Of a DNA stretch of 64,000 bases, positions 32,940 to 46,000 are shown one piece after another (position 1 is the stretch's first letter; each line of letters starts with the position of its first letter). The position numbers and the translations under genes are program-made. Source of the stretch: Dryomyza anilis (taxonomy: Eukaryota > Arthropoda > Insecta > Diptera > Dryomyzidae); assembly GCA_951804985.1 (NCBI GenBank), contig OX638130.1, positions 99,693,700 through 99,757,699 of the forward strand. The letters run 5' to 3'. The notes beneath the pieces are model-generated. The model did no database searches. It was not told where the DNA came from and was given only the letters and a program-made list of their open reading frames with translations.

Positions 32940-34105
32940 ACATTTTTTAAAATATTTAAATTTGTATATAAATTTAACAAAACGTAATACAAAAACTAAT
33001 CACTTTGACAAATTAAAATATCTAAAACATCTTTTTCGATAAAATGAGTTTTGTATGTCAATTATTCAGATGAAACCCTAAATTTTGAACACTGAAGCTA
33101 TTAATTTTTTTTTAAACATATCTAACGTTCAAACTTAGTTAGAAGAATATTTAAAAAAATATTTGATTACTAAATATTCCGTAATATTATAATTCAATAC
33201 ATTACCTTGCATCTTATATATCTGATTTCTTCTCTTGGGAATTGTTTAACTATCATTGGACTTTTTTGTAAATTTATATTATTAGGGATATAATATAAAA
33301 ACGTTAATCTCGACATAAATTTGTTAGATATACAAGAAATATAAAATCGGACATATATCAAAAAATATTTTTCTATCCAGGATCTAAAACCCTTTTTATT
33401 ACCAGTTCCGGATCTGGTTCCAAGATGAAATAGTGGTTCCGGTTCCGATTACGGTTTCAACCAAACAAATTATATGGGTTCCGGTTACACACATTTGTTA
33501 ATAACGGTTCCGAATCCGATTTCAAAACTCGAAGAGATTCTGGTTTATTGCGGTTCCTGCTTCTATAAAATTTTTATAAAATCATTAATATGGATTTAAA
33601 TTTTTTCCTGTTTTCAATTAACTCCATTTTTAAATTTTATATGATGTGACCTATATGTTCGATTTCATAGAATGAGACTTTTTATAAATATTCCCAGCGC
33701 CCAACTATGTTATTGCACGTTTTTTTTTTGTAGTTGGGTATTCGAAAAGTCTCAAATTCAATTTTAAAAACGTGCAATCCAATTTGACTTAGTATACTTC
33801 CTTGGAAGTTTTTAAATGTTATAATTTCCTAAGTATAGTAACCAATTTTTGGAGGGTCGATGTCATTTATATATTTGAAGAAAAACGTTTACTTTTATTA
33901 TAGTTTTTCGTAAAAATATGGATTCATTATTTTCGGCCGGGAATATTCCAAAATAATACATTTTTTAGGCTGTATGTTTCTCTCTGTGTATCTAAATTTC
34001 TGTATTCCTACAAATTCATATGATTTCTGAGTTTAAACCAGGAATTTAAACCGTAAGTTAAATGAATATCCGTTATTATTTAAATTTTACTTTTTCTATG
34101 TTATA
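32940..34105. other. AT-rich intergenic DNA, no gene seen
   Basis: Positions ~33,380-33,560 contain several near-repeated 'ggttccggttc' words, a small degenerate tandem. No gene or transposon end was recognised. Confidence 0.4.
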
Positions 34106-35110
34106 ATTTTTTCGTGCGCACTCCTTATTATGTCAAGTTCATATTTGTATATCAATTAAACCTAGAGATATCTTTCATTTGCACTTAATTTTGTTCTGAT
34201 CACAATCAATGTAAAAAATAAAAAAATAGCATTCCGATATATTTCTCGCATTAGCATATATTACATGGAACAAATCATCATTTGTATTCAAAGTTTATAC
34301 AGTTGTGCCTTTTTTCGTAAATGTATTTCAAGGACCACATAATCAATGTGGCAAAAAATAAAAAAATATATTATCCCAATATTGTTCCCAGATTTCCCAG
34401 ATTTTCTTAAATTTATTCCAAGGACTGCAACCTTCGTTCGCACTATTTTTTTTCTAATTACAACCAAAAAAAAAAAATTCATCCCGATATCGTTCCCGGA
34501 TTAGGATAAATTACATGGTATAAAATACCAGTTTGATTCTAATTTTTTTATAAATTTATTGGTGAACTGCACGCGATATCCTACGTTTGCACTAACTACG
34601 TTCTAACTAAAATCAATGTAGTAAAAAATAAAAAAAAATATTATCCTGATATCGTTCGCGGATTAGAAGAAATATCATGGCAAAAATTACCATTTATTTC
34701 TACTTTCATACATGTGTTTGTGCGTTTTTTTGTAAAAAAAGAAAATCCTCTTCTGGCATGAGGTTGAAAGAATGAAAAAGTTAGTTGTACCAACTTACTT
34801 AATTCGGTTAATAATAATGAAACAGTCTATACACACTCCTAGAACCATTAGAACCATGTACTAAATTGTTCTAAAACAATTTGAAATGGGTTGTAGTACA
34901 AACTACAACTCTTTTTATTTTATTTTGACAATAACAACCGACAATGCGGATGAGAGAACCGAATAAGTTGGTCGGGCAAAGAGTTGGTTGGCGCAACAAA
35001 TCTCTATTTTGTGTAAAGGACGCAAGCGTAATCCTTCATTCACACTAATTATTTCAGATCACTTTCAATATGGTCAAAAATAAAAAATAAATCTTACCGA
35101 TATCGGCTGC
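34106..35110. repeat. Degenerate ~150-bp tandem repeat interrupted by a MITE
   Basis: Recurring order of 'gcact.a.t..gttct.a', 'atcaatgt.gtaaaaaataaa', 'tatcc.gatat.gttc.cggatta' and 'ttacatggta.aa' at ~34,180, 34,340, 34,440, 34,590 and 35,035. The family F MITE at 34,740-35,014 separates the last unit from the others, so it inserted after the array formed. Confidence 0.65.
34740..35014. mobile_element. Family F MITE
   Basis: Runs from 'cctcttctggcatgaggttg' to 'ggcgcaacaaatctctattt'. It includes 'aaagttagttgtaccaac', 'ctaaattgttctaaaacaat' and 'acaataacaaccgac', the family core. Confidence 0.75.
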
Positions 35111-35167
35111 AAATTTAAAAAATTGTTAAAAAATTTCCCAAAAATTCTCGAAGTTTAAATATATCTA

Positions 35168-35301
35168 CACACAGAAAAATCCTATTTTGGCATGAGGTTG
35201 GAAGAATGAAAAAGTTAGTTGTACCAACTATCTTCATTCGGTTAAATCGAATGGTTTACAAATTTGCTGGTGGAACTGCCATATTAACTGTATTTCTGTG
35301 T
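35168..35301. mobile_element. Family F MITE, internally deleted
   Basis: The terminal 'cacacagaaaaatcctattt' and the first ~120 bases are intact through 'tggtggaactgccatattaa', then the element jumps to a terminal 'tttctgtgt'. Only ~134 bp remain. Confidence 0.7.
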
Positions 35302-35305
35302 TATA

Positions 35306-35473
35306 TACACTAAGAAAAAATTCCATTAAAATTGGTCAATAGTATACAAATAATTAATATTTTCATATAAACACAAAAATAATTAAATAGTATTTAATAG
35401 TATTTACCTATTAAAATATAAATTTATTCAATTGATTAATTTTAATTGCAATAAAACTACTGATTTTCTGAGT
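35306..35473. mobile_element. Short AT-rich element with inverted ends
   Basis: The left end 'cactaagaaaaaattccatt' and right end 'ctgattttctgagtgt' are weak inverted repeats of one another. Related words occur at ~11,784 and ~36,385. Tentative. Confidence 0.35.
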
Positions 35474-35474
35474 G

Positions 35475-36421
35475 TATTCAAAATGCATGACAAAATGGTA
35501 CAAACAAAAAACTTTAAAAGTCTTACAATTCTTTTTAGTTAACGTTTTTACTATATGTTATATTCATCAATTTAAATACATAAATCAAATGCCATAGAAC
35601 ATACAAATTTCCATGCCTAAAAACGAAACAAATAATACAAACTTGTCCTTCAACTTCAACTTGTTTGCTATGTAGTCCCCTTTTTTTATTTGAGGCACGA
35701 GTATTTATTTGTTTTTCCTAGCACTTTGGAGCCGCTGACCTGGGGCATTTATTTACGCATATCCCAAAATGTGTGGCAGCTCAACGCAGCCCAAGACAGA
35801 TAATCAGCTCAATTGGCATGAGCCACTTTCACTAACGTATTAATATTTTTTTATATTATTTCGAAAGCTACCATTTGAGCAATAAGTTATATGTATATTT
35901 ATTATACCCTTGTTATGTTGTTATTTCATCAAGATTATTTGCAGGAACTTTGATTTTTATTGTATTAAGTGATTGACATTCAGTCTATACTCGATGATAT
36001 GTCAAATATCTACAAGAATGTATAGATAATCGAAATGTCTACTTCAAATCGTATTGGAAACTATGAACAATTTAACATTTCATAATCTGAGAATGTAGTT
36101 GGATATTGAATATAGTATATGATATATATATTCTGTTTTTAATTTCACTATCAGTTTTTCGATATCTCGTTTCTGATATAGTCCCAATTTCTGTCCAGCA
36201 AATAAGCAAAATTTGTTTTGAAATTTTCTTGAAATAAATTATCCCTGAAAATTTACGCCCATTTTTTGGAGTAACGAAACTAAACCTTATTTTAGTACTC
36301 TTCTATGAGAAAAAAAAAACACTATAATATTTTCGAAAATATGTCATCTCTAAAGTTCAAGATGTATGGGATGTAGGTGCATTTAGAAAAAATTCCATAA
36401 AATGAATAGCTTTTTACTATT
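35475..36421. other. AT-rich intergenic DNA, no gene seen
   Basis: No coding frame or RNA gene. Positions 35,640-35,840 are somewhat GC-richer and non-repetitive but show no open frame of note. Confidence 0.4.
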
Positions 36422-36857
36422 GAAATTTCACTAACTACACGTATTCATCATATTGATGATTTCATTCATTATACTAAAATCGTATTTTTTAAATGTTATT
36501 CATTTTCAATATTTTTTTTTTAACATCAAATTTCAAACACAAATTTGTCTCCATTTACACATTTGTGTATTTATAATTCTTATACGAGTTATAATATTTA
36601 ATTGCTAATTATGCGAAGACTCCATTTCATCATATTAATGAATAATGTACATCATATTGATGAATTTTGCTCATCAAACCACATTAATTTAAATATCATA
36701 AATCTTATAGGAATTATAAATACATAAATGTGTAAATAAAGACAATTGAAATTTGATGTTATAAAAAATATAAAAAGTGAAAAACATCGAAAAATACGAT
36801 TTTAATTCAATGAATTAAATCATCAATATGATGAATACTGGTAGTTGGTGAAATTTT
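36422..36857. mobile_element. Foldback element with ~150-bp inverted arms
   Basis: The left arm starts gaaatttcactaactac with 'gtattcatcatattgatgat' and 'aacatcaaatttcaaac'. The right arm has the complements 'gaaatttgatgttataaa', 'atcatcaatatgatgaatac' and 'gtagttggtgaaattt'. The centre (~36,560-36,720) is itself partly palindromic. It shares the 'catcatattgatgaatt' vocabulary of family A. Confidence 0.7.
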
Positions 36858-36974
36858 TGGTGATATTTTTTTGAGTGTAGGATAAACTATTATATCAATT
36901 AGTAAATACCATTCAATTCTACAATATATTATAAAATTATTTTTGAGTTTATATGAAAATATTTATATTTTGTG

Positions 36975-37345
36975 CACAGAAAGTAAAATCATCTTCATAT
37001 TGATGAATTTCGATCTTCAAACCATAATTCATTGTATTGAAGAACGATTCATAATATTGATAACTACAAAACATAAATGTTACGAATTCATTATCAATTT
37101 GATGAATGACCGAAAAAGTGTACTTCAATATGTATATTGCAGAATACCTTTACCGGACACCTTTCGTGATGAAGTGTATATGAAGAATATGTTTCATCAT
37201 ATTAATGAACAAATACATACAATACAACATATATGTACATCATCATGAAGAATGCAAACTCAATTTTAATCAAAGTATTTATTTTTCGTACATTTTTTGC
37301 CATACTTCTTTCCCAGTTCTCTAGTGGTTCCTGTTTATTTTTTCT
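36975..37345. mobile_element. Family A element, 3'-truncated copy
   Basis: Begins 'cacagaaagtaaaatcatc' and follows the 783-1,195 unit ('ttcattgtattgaagaacga', 'cgaaaaagtgtacttcaata') to ~37,345, where the family A sequence ends without a right terminus. Confidence 0.7.
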
Positions 37346-37944
37346 TATACAAGGTGTTTGGTTCATCGATGTCAATAATTTAGGAGGTCATTTTATGACT
37401 CAGAAAATATGAAAATTGAATATAAAAAATGTCTAATTTTGCACCCAGTTTAAGCTACAGGGTGTTTAAGAAATGCATATAACTACATAACCTAATATAG
37501 AAAATTGGTTATAAAGTATAGACCGTGGATAAATAAATATAAATTTTTAACTCACATTTTAGACAATTAATATACCTTTCCAATAGTTATCATATCTTCG
37601 AACCCTATGATTTCTTCCTTTTTTAAAATGTAAAGTTGAAATTTACAAAAATAAAAATTCAATTTTTTACTTTGCCATTGAATTTCTCAAAATTTGGGTA
37701 GAGATCACCCCATTTTTTTTAAATTTATAATGATTGACCAGTTCATTCTCAGTATTTCCATATCAATTACAGTAATTTTAATTTGGTATGAAATGCTGCA
37801 GAAATAATTAAACAGTGGCGAGTTTTGTGATTTGGTGTTTGAAATAAAAAAAAAAAGTTTTTTTTTAATTATCTTTTGCACAAAAAATTGTAGTAATTCT
37901 GAAATCAAGCTTATGAAAAATACTAGTACTTCTACATAACTTCT
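37346..37944. other. AT-rich intergenic DNA, no gene seen
   Basis: No recognisable gene. The - strand frame at 37,705-37,950 is low-complexity. Confidence 0.4.
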
Positions 37945-38210
37945 ACACATGAATATGTGGCCAGTAGTTAATATCCTTGCACTTCAAATTTGATGCAGGA
38001 CCCTTTTAAAATTCTGAAAAAAATACTAAATATTTGCAAATTTATTATAAATCTGCGTGTCAAATGTTAAAATGATATTTTGACAGCATCATATTTAATA
38101 AATACTTTTTCTATAATTTTATGAATTTTTAGTATTGAAAACAATTTCGTTCCAATTTCGTTGAAATCGAAAAAGTTAAAATCTTAAATTTGACTTTTTT
38201 GATCGAAAAA
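37945..38210. mobile_element. Family G MITE relic
   Basis: Contains 'gtggccagtagttaatatcc', 'gcaggacccttttaaaattc' and 'ttaaatttgacttttttgat', each matching the interior or end of 32,359-32,935 in inverted order. The termini are destroyed. Confidence 0.5.
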
Positions 38211-38522
38211 AATAATAATAAAAAAAATCACAAAGTATTAATAAATTTAAAAATAATAATAAAATTAATACATTTTATTTTAATATTTAAATATTATTCA
38301 TTAATGTTGTTTTTTTTTTCACAATTCAATAAACAAAAATTATCAATCAAAATTCGGAAATAAATTTAAATTAAGCATATTAATAAATTCGGAAAACTTT
38401 TAGTAAAGCTTATTATATAAAACACACAGAGCTTTAGACGAAAAAAGCTCTTTTTCGACCAATCTGCGTGTTGTGTGTACTTACTAAATACGGTTGCTGT
38501 ATTCGCTAATTTATTATGTCTG

Positions 38523-39330
38523 TTTTTATACCCTACACCTATGAGGTACAGGGTATATTAACTTTGTGCATATATTGTAACGCCCCTTAGGAGGCGTGTC
38601 CGGTATGGAAAAGTATATATATTCTTGATCAGCATCACTACCCGAGTCCGTTTAGCCATGTCCGTCTGTCTGTCTGTCCGTCTTGCTGTCCGAATACAGA
38701 ATAACTTGAGAAATACTGATCAGAATGCGATGAAATTTCGTCTCAATATATTTCAGCCAAAAGTAGGAACTGAGTTTGAAAATGAGCCAAATCGGTCAAC
38801 GGACACGCCCACCTCCCATACAAGTCACTTTTATATAACTCTTTCGGAACTAATAACTCGAAAAGTATTCAAGGTATAGTTATAAAATTTAAAAGGTATT
38901 ATTAGAATTCACCTAAGAATATGTGATCCAAAAATGGGCGTGATACGCCCACTTTTTTTTTCATTATTTCCCGGGTTTTCATAGTGGAAATTTGATCCGT
39001 AAATTATTAAAATCAAATCTATGAAATATTAGCCTATCAAAATTTTAAATATAGGCGTGGTCAGCCCAATTATATTTTTCAAATTTTATTTTTTGGTTTT
39101 TTTTACTTTTATATACATTTTTTAATTTATGGGGATATAAGACGTAAATTTCTGATATATGAATAATATTCTGAGGGTGGGGAGGTTCAGCATAATTAAA
39201 AACTTTAAAATTAAGGTATGCTATTAAATATCCCACATTAATATCCCCACCAAAGGTGTTGGGTATTCCATAGTCGGGCCCGACCGACTATAAAAATCCG
39301 CCCCATGTGACCTAACTTTCCCAACTCGTT
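38523..39330 (+). mobile_element. Family D element, copy 2
   Basis: Starts tttttataccctacacctat and ends 'aactttcccaactcgtt'. The palindrome-like 'tagtcgggcccgaccgacta' lies near the right end. It is nearly collinear with 58,517-59,308 and inverted relative to 20,505-21,335. Confidence 0.8.
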
Positions 39331-39399
39331 TATAATTTTATATTATTCAATTATTTATAATTTCTAAAATTCTATTAAAATGAAAAACATATTTTCCTC

Positions 39400-40055
39400 A
39401 TTGTTAAGTTAATTTTTATTGATATCATTTATTCATACAATCCACATTTTATAGTTAGAAATATTTTTTTTTTAACTTTACATAGTATGTATTAATTATT
39501 TTAAAACTAAAATCTTTGTTATATTTTTCGTTTTCGTTTTTTTTTTTCATATTTCTTTTACAATTAAAGCATATATTACATTACAGTAAATACGGAATAA
39601 ATATTAATAAGAGCTTAATTAAATGGTTGCAAGGAATACGCGCTACAATCACACAAAACTATATACAAAATACTTAAAAATTATACAAACTAAAAGAAAA
39701 TAACTAAAAAAAAAACTACTAAAAATTTACATTATAAAAAAAGGGCAACTACGTGTAAAATATTCGCAAGTAGTTAGGTATAGTATGAAAATAGAAAAAT
39801 AAGACTTAATACAAAAGCTCACTTAGTCGCTAAAAGGTTTTGTTTTTCATGTACAAACTGTTTTGCTATTCTCTTAATGCACTCGTCATTCCAAAGTATA
39901 ACGTGACAAAATTTAAATTATTCAGTCCGAATTTGTTGATAGAATGATTTTATTTTTTGGTCATATTGGTCAACAAGTGTTTTGCAATTAATTAAAGCAT
40001 TCATTTAATCTGAATACGAGAACAGTTTTTAACACTTTCAACGCATGTGTGAACT
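39400..40055 (-). other. Probable fw 3' untranslated region
   Basis: AT-rich sequence downstream of the fw stop codon on the - strand. Complement polyadenylation words (tttatt on the + strand) occur near 39,426-39,432. It shows no transposon similarity, unlike its right neighbour at 40,308, which is consistent with transcribed 3' sequence. Confidence 0.4.
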
Positions 40056-43000
40056 CTATCGCACTGAGATGCCGTTTATGGTGATGACATTTCCGGCCGT
40101 TGGTTCTGGTTCGTAGACCTCATCGTTGGTGCGCATCTCGTATGGCGCATCATAGAATTGTTCGCTTGGTATTTGATCGTATATGTTCTCTGTAAATATA
40201 ATTAATATTAATTAAATTAAAAATTTATAACAAAAATTATTTTTATTAATAACTATTGAACCGTCTTCGGTATTGATTAAAAAAACAACTTTTTATTCGA
40301 ATATCTACACACAGAATAGAAAGTTGTTGCGCCAACCAGCTCTTTGCTCATGCGGTTCTCTCAATCGCTTAGTCGATTGTTATAGTGAAAACTAAAAGCT
40401 GTTTAGTTTGGACTACAACCAATTTTGAACTGTTTTAGAACAATTTAGTGCCGATTTAGAACCATTGAGAGTGTGTATAGACTAATATTTCAAGTGCGAA
40501 TCAAATATGACAATTCCGCGAACCAATTTGTAGACAACTCGATTAAACCGAATGCATTTAGTTAGTACAACAACCTTTTCCGTTCTTTCCACCTCATGCT
40601 AAAAGAGAATTTTTCTGTGTGCTATATTTGTTTGAGATATGAAACGTTAGCAAACGAATTATTCCAGCGAAAAGAAAAGAGTGCAGAATTGTTCTTCCGA
40701 AACGCATCTTTAAATCCTTTAAAAGGTTCCGTTTAGAAATGCTTACTTTTAACCCAATAACAACTGTTGTGTAGAATAATATAGAAAAATTGGTATCACC
40801 AGCTATTAAATATCGTGAATTGGTTTTAATAAACAGTTAGGGGAAAGATAAACCTACGCACATAGTAGAGATTTGTTGCGCCAACCAACTTATTCGGTTC
40901 TCTCAACCGCATGTTATTGTCAAAACTAAAAGAGTTGTAGTTTGTACTGCAACCAATTTCGAACTGTTTTAGAATAATTTAGTACCGATTTAGAGTCATT
41001 GGGAGGGTGTATAGGCTAATATTTCAAGCACCAACCAAATATGACAGTGAATGAAGTTAGTTGGTACAACTAACATTTACGTTCTTCCAACCTCATGCCA
41101 AAAGAGGATTCTCCTGTGTGAATACAATGAAAATTTGATAACATTTAGAATCATGCCTTGGAAGTTAGTTAATGTGTACAAAATACGCAATTGTCCCTCA
41201 AATTTATATTTTTTTCTATATTTAAGAATATTTTCTAAACTTACCCTGACTCCTGCCCATACTGCCACTACCATTCGGCACACCCCGTCCTGCGCCATGG
41301 AAAGTATTAAATGTAGCCGGTGGCCCATTGTCAATAGGAGCGGCACCGCGATTATTCGCCTCCAGCGTCGAATACGACATAACAGCAGCACTGCGCTCAT
41401 CCTTAGTTTCAGCCGCCTGTATATTTTCCGTGTTCTTGACAGGTCGCGACTTATTGCGATTCAAGAAGATCAATGCGATGATCACCAGCAATACAATTAT
41501 TACCGTGGCGCCGATTGCAATGCCAGTACCCAGACTTGAGCTCTCCTGAGCCTCTGTGGCGGCAATTTCACAACGTGGCTCATCGCCACTCCACATACCA
41601 TCCTCCGTGCACTTGCGCAGATATTGCCCAATGCGATTGTAGCTCGGCACGCAGTGATACTCAGCGGAACCACCATACAACGTAGACTCATTGACAACAA
41701 TGACACGTCCATTCTCAATGGGAAGCGGACGACCACAATCGACGGCTATAATAGGATTTAGTCAATCGTCTCAATTTAAAACATACAAAAAGATGCAACT
41801 TACATTTACAAGTCGGACTCTTGCCCGTCCATTTGCCATTCTTCTGACAGACACGCGTATCATTGCCCACCATATTGCGTCCCTTCGCACACTGGAACTT
41901 GGCAACTGTACCCACACCACGTTCAGTCGCCTCCAAAATAAGATTCTCGCTAATATCTGGTTCATTGCATGTGATCTTAACACAGATGGGGGCCTCATGA
42001 CTCCATGTACCATCTTCGGCGCAAAGTCGTCGCGACAAACCGTCCAGCTTGTAGTTCGCATCACACTCATAGAGGGCAGCCGCGCCATAGTAGGTGGCGT
42101 TCGTGGCCAATGTCACTTTGCCTCTGGTGATGTTTGTCGGTGCACCGCATTCAACATCTAATAAAAATTTTAAAAAATTTTAATTTCATAAGAAAATGAT
42201 AAATGTTAAAACTTTTTTACAACTTACAAACACATTCCGGCACCACACCGCTCCATTGGCCGTTATCCTCGCATGTGACCAAAGCCTCCCCGACCATTTT
42301 GTAGCCACGTTCGCAGCGATATTTTGCCAAGGCGCCAATTCTGTGGAACAAAAGAAGATATATTATTAGTTATATTGATTTTACAGTTCATAATTTCAAA
42401 CCTACTTATAGGTCTGTGCACTATTCTGATTTGACTCTGAGGTGCGTATAAGAGTGCGTCCGTACATGCGATCGTTACCCGTCACGGAGAGCAGACTATG
42501 CGGCGCTAGTATCGGTTCCGTGCAACGTATTTCTGTCGAAATACAAAAAATGTTATTATAATTTTGAAACATTTAGAATTCTTGCTTATGCTTACCTTCA
42601 CATCTCGGCGAAGTGTCACTCCAGACCCCATTTTCCAGACATGTGCGCTTTGGCACGCCGCTTAGTTTGTGCGATTGCGTGCAACTAAATGTCACCTCCG
42701 AGCCCACATAGGTTGTATTCTGTGTGTACTTGTGCACGCCATAAGGTATAGGTGTAATGGGACCACAATCAATATCTGAAAAAAGTGAAATGCATATGTT
42801 TTATATAAATAGAATTTTTCAAAAAATAGTTTTTACTGTTTGAGGTTTTAAATAATATATATGGAACATATATGTGAAATATAAAATCGTTAAATATTCA
42901 ATTTCCCAGTAATTCCGAATATGTGAAATATAAAATCGTTAAATTTTGAATTTCCCAGTAATTCCGAGATTGTCTATTCATTTTGAAGTTTAGGTTCTAC

Positions 43001-46000
43001 ATAAATTAAATAGTTCAGTGTAGTTATTTCCAAGTCCTGTTTATTCCATGTCATGGTTTTCCTAAGACCTATGAATAAGTGAAAATTTGAACGATTTCAA
43101 ATTCCTGTATATCGATAAAGACGATAGATTTCCAGTTCAATACAAGTATTATAAGTTCTTTAATATTCAAAATTATAAACTTTACTTTCTCTTCTACCTA
43201 AATTAAGTAATTTCGGTGAACTCATTTGTATCCTTTCTTTCTTTCCCTCGTATTCCACAGAATGATTTTCATTTCCATTTGTAAAAAATAGTTTCAACGT
43301 GCAACTAATTCGAGCTCTAGAACCTATATTGCAAACTTTTTGTAAAATTCGATGTAACTTCTTTTATTATGTCTGGATTTCTCTACAGTTACCTCAGGTT
43401 CATAAACATATACTTCCCGAACTTATATGTGTCACACATTCTTCTTAGTTCTACATGTTCGTTTTCATGATACCTTTGTTCCGAACATATTATTCGCACA
43501 TTTGAGCAGGGGCTTCAAAATCCTCCATGGAGTTCCTTGACCGAATTCAACAACTTAATAGAGGATGAAAATATTTCATTGCCTATTGGTTCTCTTGAGC
43601 ACCGAAGGACCGTTGGGTGTGTAAGCCTGTTTTATAGGTATTACAACGGTATGTGTTCGAGGGAAATACATGGCCTGATTCCACAAGGTCGTGTGTTCTC
43701 TCGTTCCACTCGGGCGTCAAACCAAGCCCACCCTTCGTAGTCCATTCGGCTCTCAACAGAACCACACACTATAGAGAGAATTCGTTCATCAGTCGCACGA
43801 TACGTTTGTGGAACAATCTCCCTGCTTCCGTTTTTTCCGACATTTTTGATATTGGCAAGTTCAAAACGAACATTCACCGACACTACTCTATCTTTCCCCC
43901 CTCCTTTTAACCTATCATCCCTTTTTACGATCAACACTGTGCTTTGCATGTTTAGAGGGCATCCCTTGAGCGTTGGTTAATTTGTAAAAAAAAGAAAAAA
44001 ATTGGACTGCCTTATCATACAATGTAGTTTCTTCTTCCGTTCTTGATTTGCATAAGTTTCGAACACCGAAATTTGTAACTTACATTCGCAGTATGGCGCA
44101 TCATGACTCCACTCGCCAGTCTCCAGACACTCCAACGACTGCGTGCCGCGCAGCACATGACCCGGATCACAATTGTACTGAATCTTTGAGTGCACATTGT
44201 AGTCATAGCCTACAACATAAGAGCCGGGCGGCACATGCGGTGTATCGCAAGTGACCAGCTCACAGACGGGTGCATCACCCGACCATTTGCCCTCTTTGGT
44301 GCAGTACAACTCCGAGGGTCCATCGAGCCAGTAATCATCTTCACATTCGTATTTCACCATAGAACCAACAGTGGTTGAGGAATTCACCAAAATCGAGGTG
44401 CCACGATCGGGACGCGCGGGTGCACCGCAATCAACAAAACGACAAGATGGAGGTTTGCTAGACCACTCACCGCCGAGACCACATGAAATAATCTACGATT
44501 TAAGAATTTGATTAGTACTTTGAAATAGAGTCTCTCTTTGCAACATCCTACCGGTTCGCCAACCAGCACATAACCGGGTTCACAGACATACGCGGCCGTA
44601 GAGCCGGCACGTTTGTCTGAAGAGGTTACTGTGCCACCCGCAATTTGCGGTGGCTCCGGACACCAATCCACCAGACATTCGGGTTGTTTGCCCGTCCAGC
44701 CGCTCAGCTCGCAAGTGCGATTCTCATTGCCGATCAGCGTATAATTCTCGTGACAGCTGTAGGTAGCCTGTACGCCCCAGCTGGTGCGCTGTTCCGAGAG
44801 TAATATCGAGCCATGTGACAACTCGGGCAAGGTGCCGCAATCAACATCTGTAGGAGTAGCAAGTTTTTTTGTGATAAAAATTGAGACTAGACTGCTTTAA
44901 CGTTACAACTTACAGCGACAGCTAGGCGCACGTCCACTCCAGGTACCATCCGACTGACACATGCGCTGCGTTTCGCCAATCAAAGAGTGCCCCTTCGGAC
45001 ACTGGTAGCCGATCTGATTACCCACCGTGTAGTTGCGTCCAATAATAGTCGTATTCTGCAGTGCATCGGGCGAACCGCAAGAGAGTGGCGCTGAAAAAAA
45101 ACCGGAAACAAAATACAATTAAAAACTCTCGATATTCATTTCGAACACCTACCATGTTGACACACGAAGTGCAAATAATCCAGATTGCAGCCCACATCGT
45201 TCCACAGCCAATTGCGACCGCCGTCCAAGACCACGCAATTCTGTTCGCCGTTGTAATTATTCGGTTGGTCTTTACCCCAGGCAGGTTTCTGCACCACTTC
45301 ACCTGTGTTTAATTGAATAAAGTATTTCTTTTTTTATATAGTATTGTTTCAGATGAAGGTTAACCATATATTTATAAAAGTAAGTAGCTATAATTTTAGT
45401 TTCAATTTATGGTAACTTGTTTACACTTCAAGCATATTAATTACGTTAATTTGTACCCGTTGCATTTGAACGTGTTTAATGGCGTTAACTTTCATTTTTA
45501 AAGAACCTTTAGCTGCCCTTATAGGTATTGTTTTGGTTTTTATTTGTTGTATTAGGCACTATCCAAAAACGGACAATGAAAAATGTATTTCTTATTTCGA
45601 TTGCTTACATCCTCTATATGGATTTGTTTGTGATTTATAATAGACGTCTGCACTTTCATTTGAATTTTTCATATTTACATTTCTTAGCATTTATTTTGCT
45701 ATTGTTGGATTGAGCTGGTTCTGAAGTGGTAAACGAGTTTTAACAATTCATTTCGCTTTCATCGAAATTTGATTATTTTTGTTTATAATGATATAATTAT
45801 AGATGTTTAAAGAGTGACGGAAACGAGGTTTTTCAAGTAGAGGTGTTACACCTTTCTAATGCGGGTAGGACTGTAGTTTTTAAAATAGTAGCCATAATCC
45901 CAGTCGAAATTTTACTGGAGCCCTGATCGGGAATTGATTATCATATTTTTAACTTATTCAACACCATTATTTACATTAGGAACATGATCAAGCTATGATA

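Noticed and set aside
35306..36880. A single larger element joining 35,306-35,473 with flanks of the foldback at 36,422
   Set aside because: The shared words are in orientations that do not rebuild one element, so the two are listed separately.
38625..38879. 84-codon frame starting MISITTRVRLAMSV, also seen at 58.6 kb and 21 kb
   Set aside because: It is part of the family D repeat, recurs in each copy with the repeat's low-complexity run, and shows no domain.
41051..42161. Frames of 162 and 156 codons on the + strand
   Set aside because: Antisense to fw exons encoding sushi domains and the transmembrane segment. The - strand reading matches known domains with consistent splice sites.
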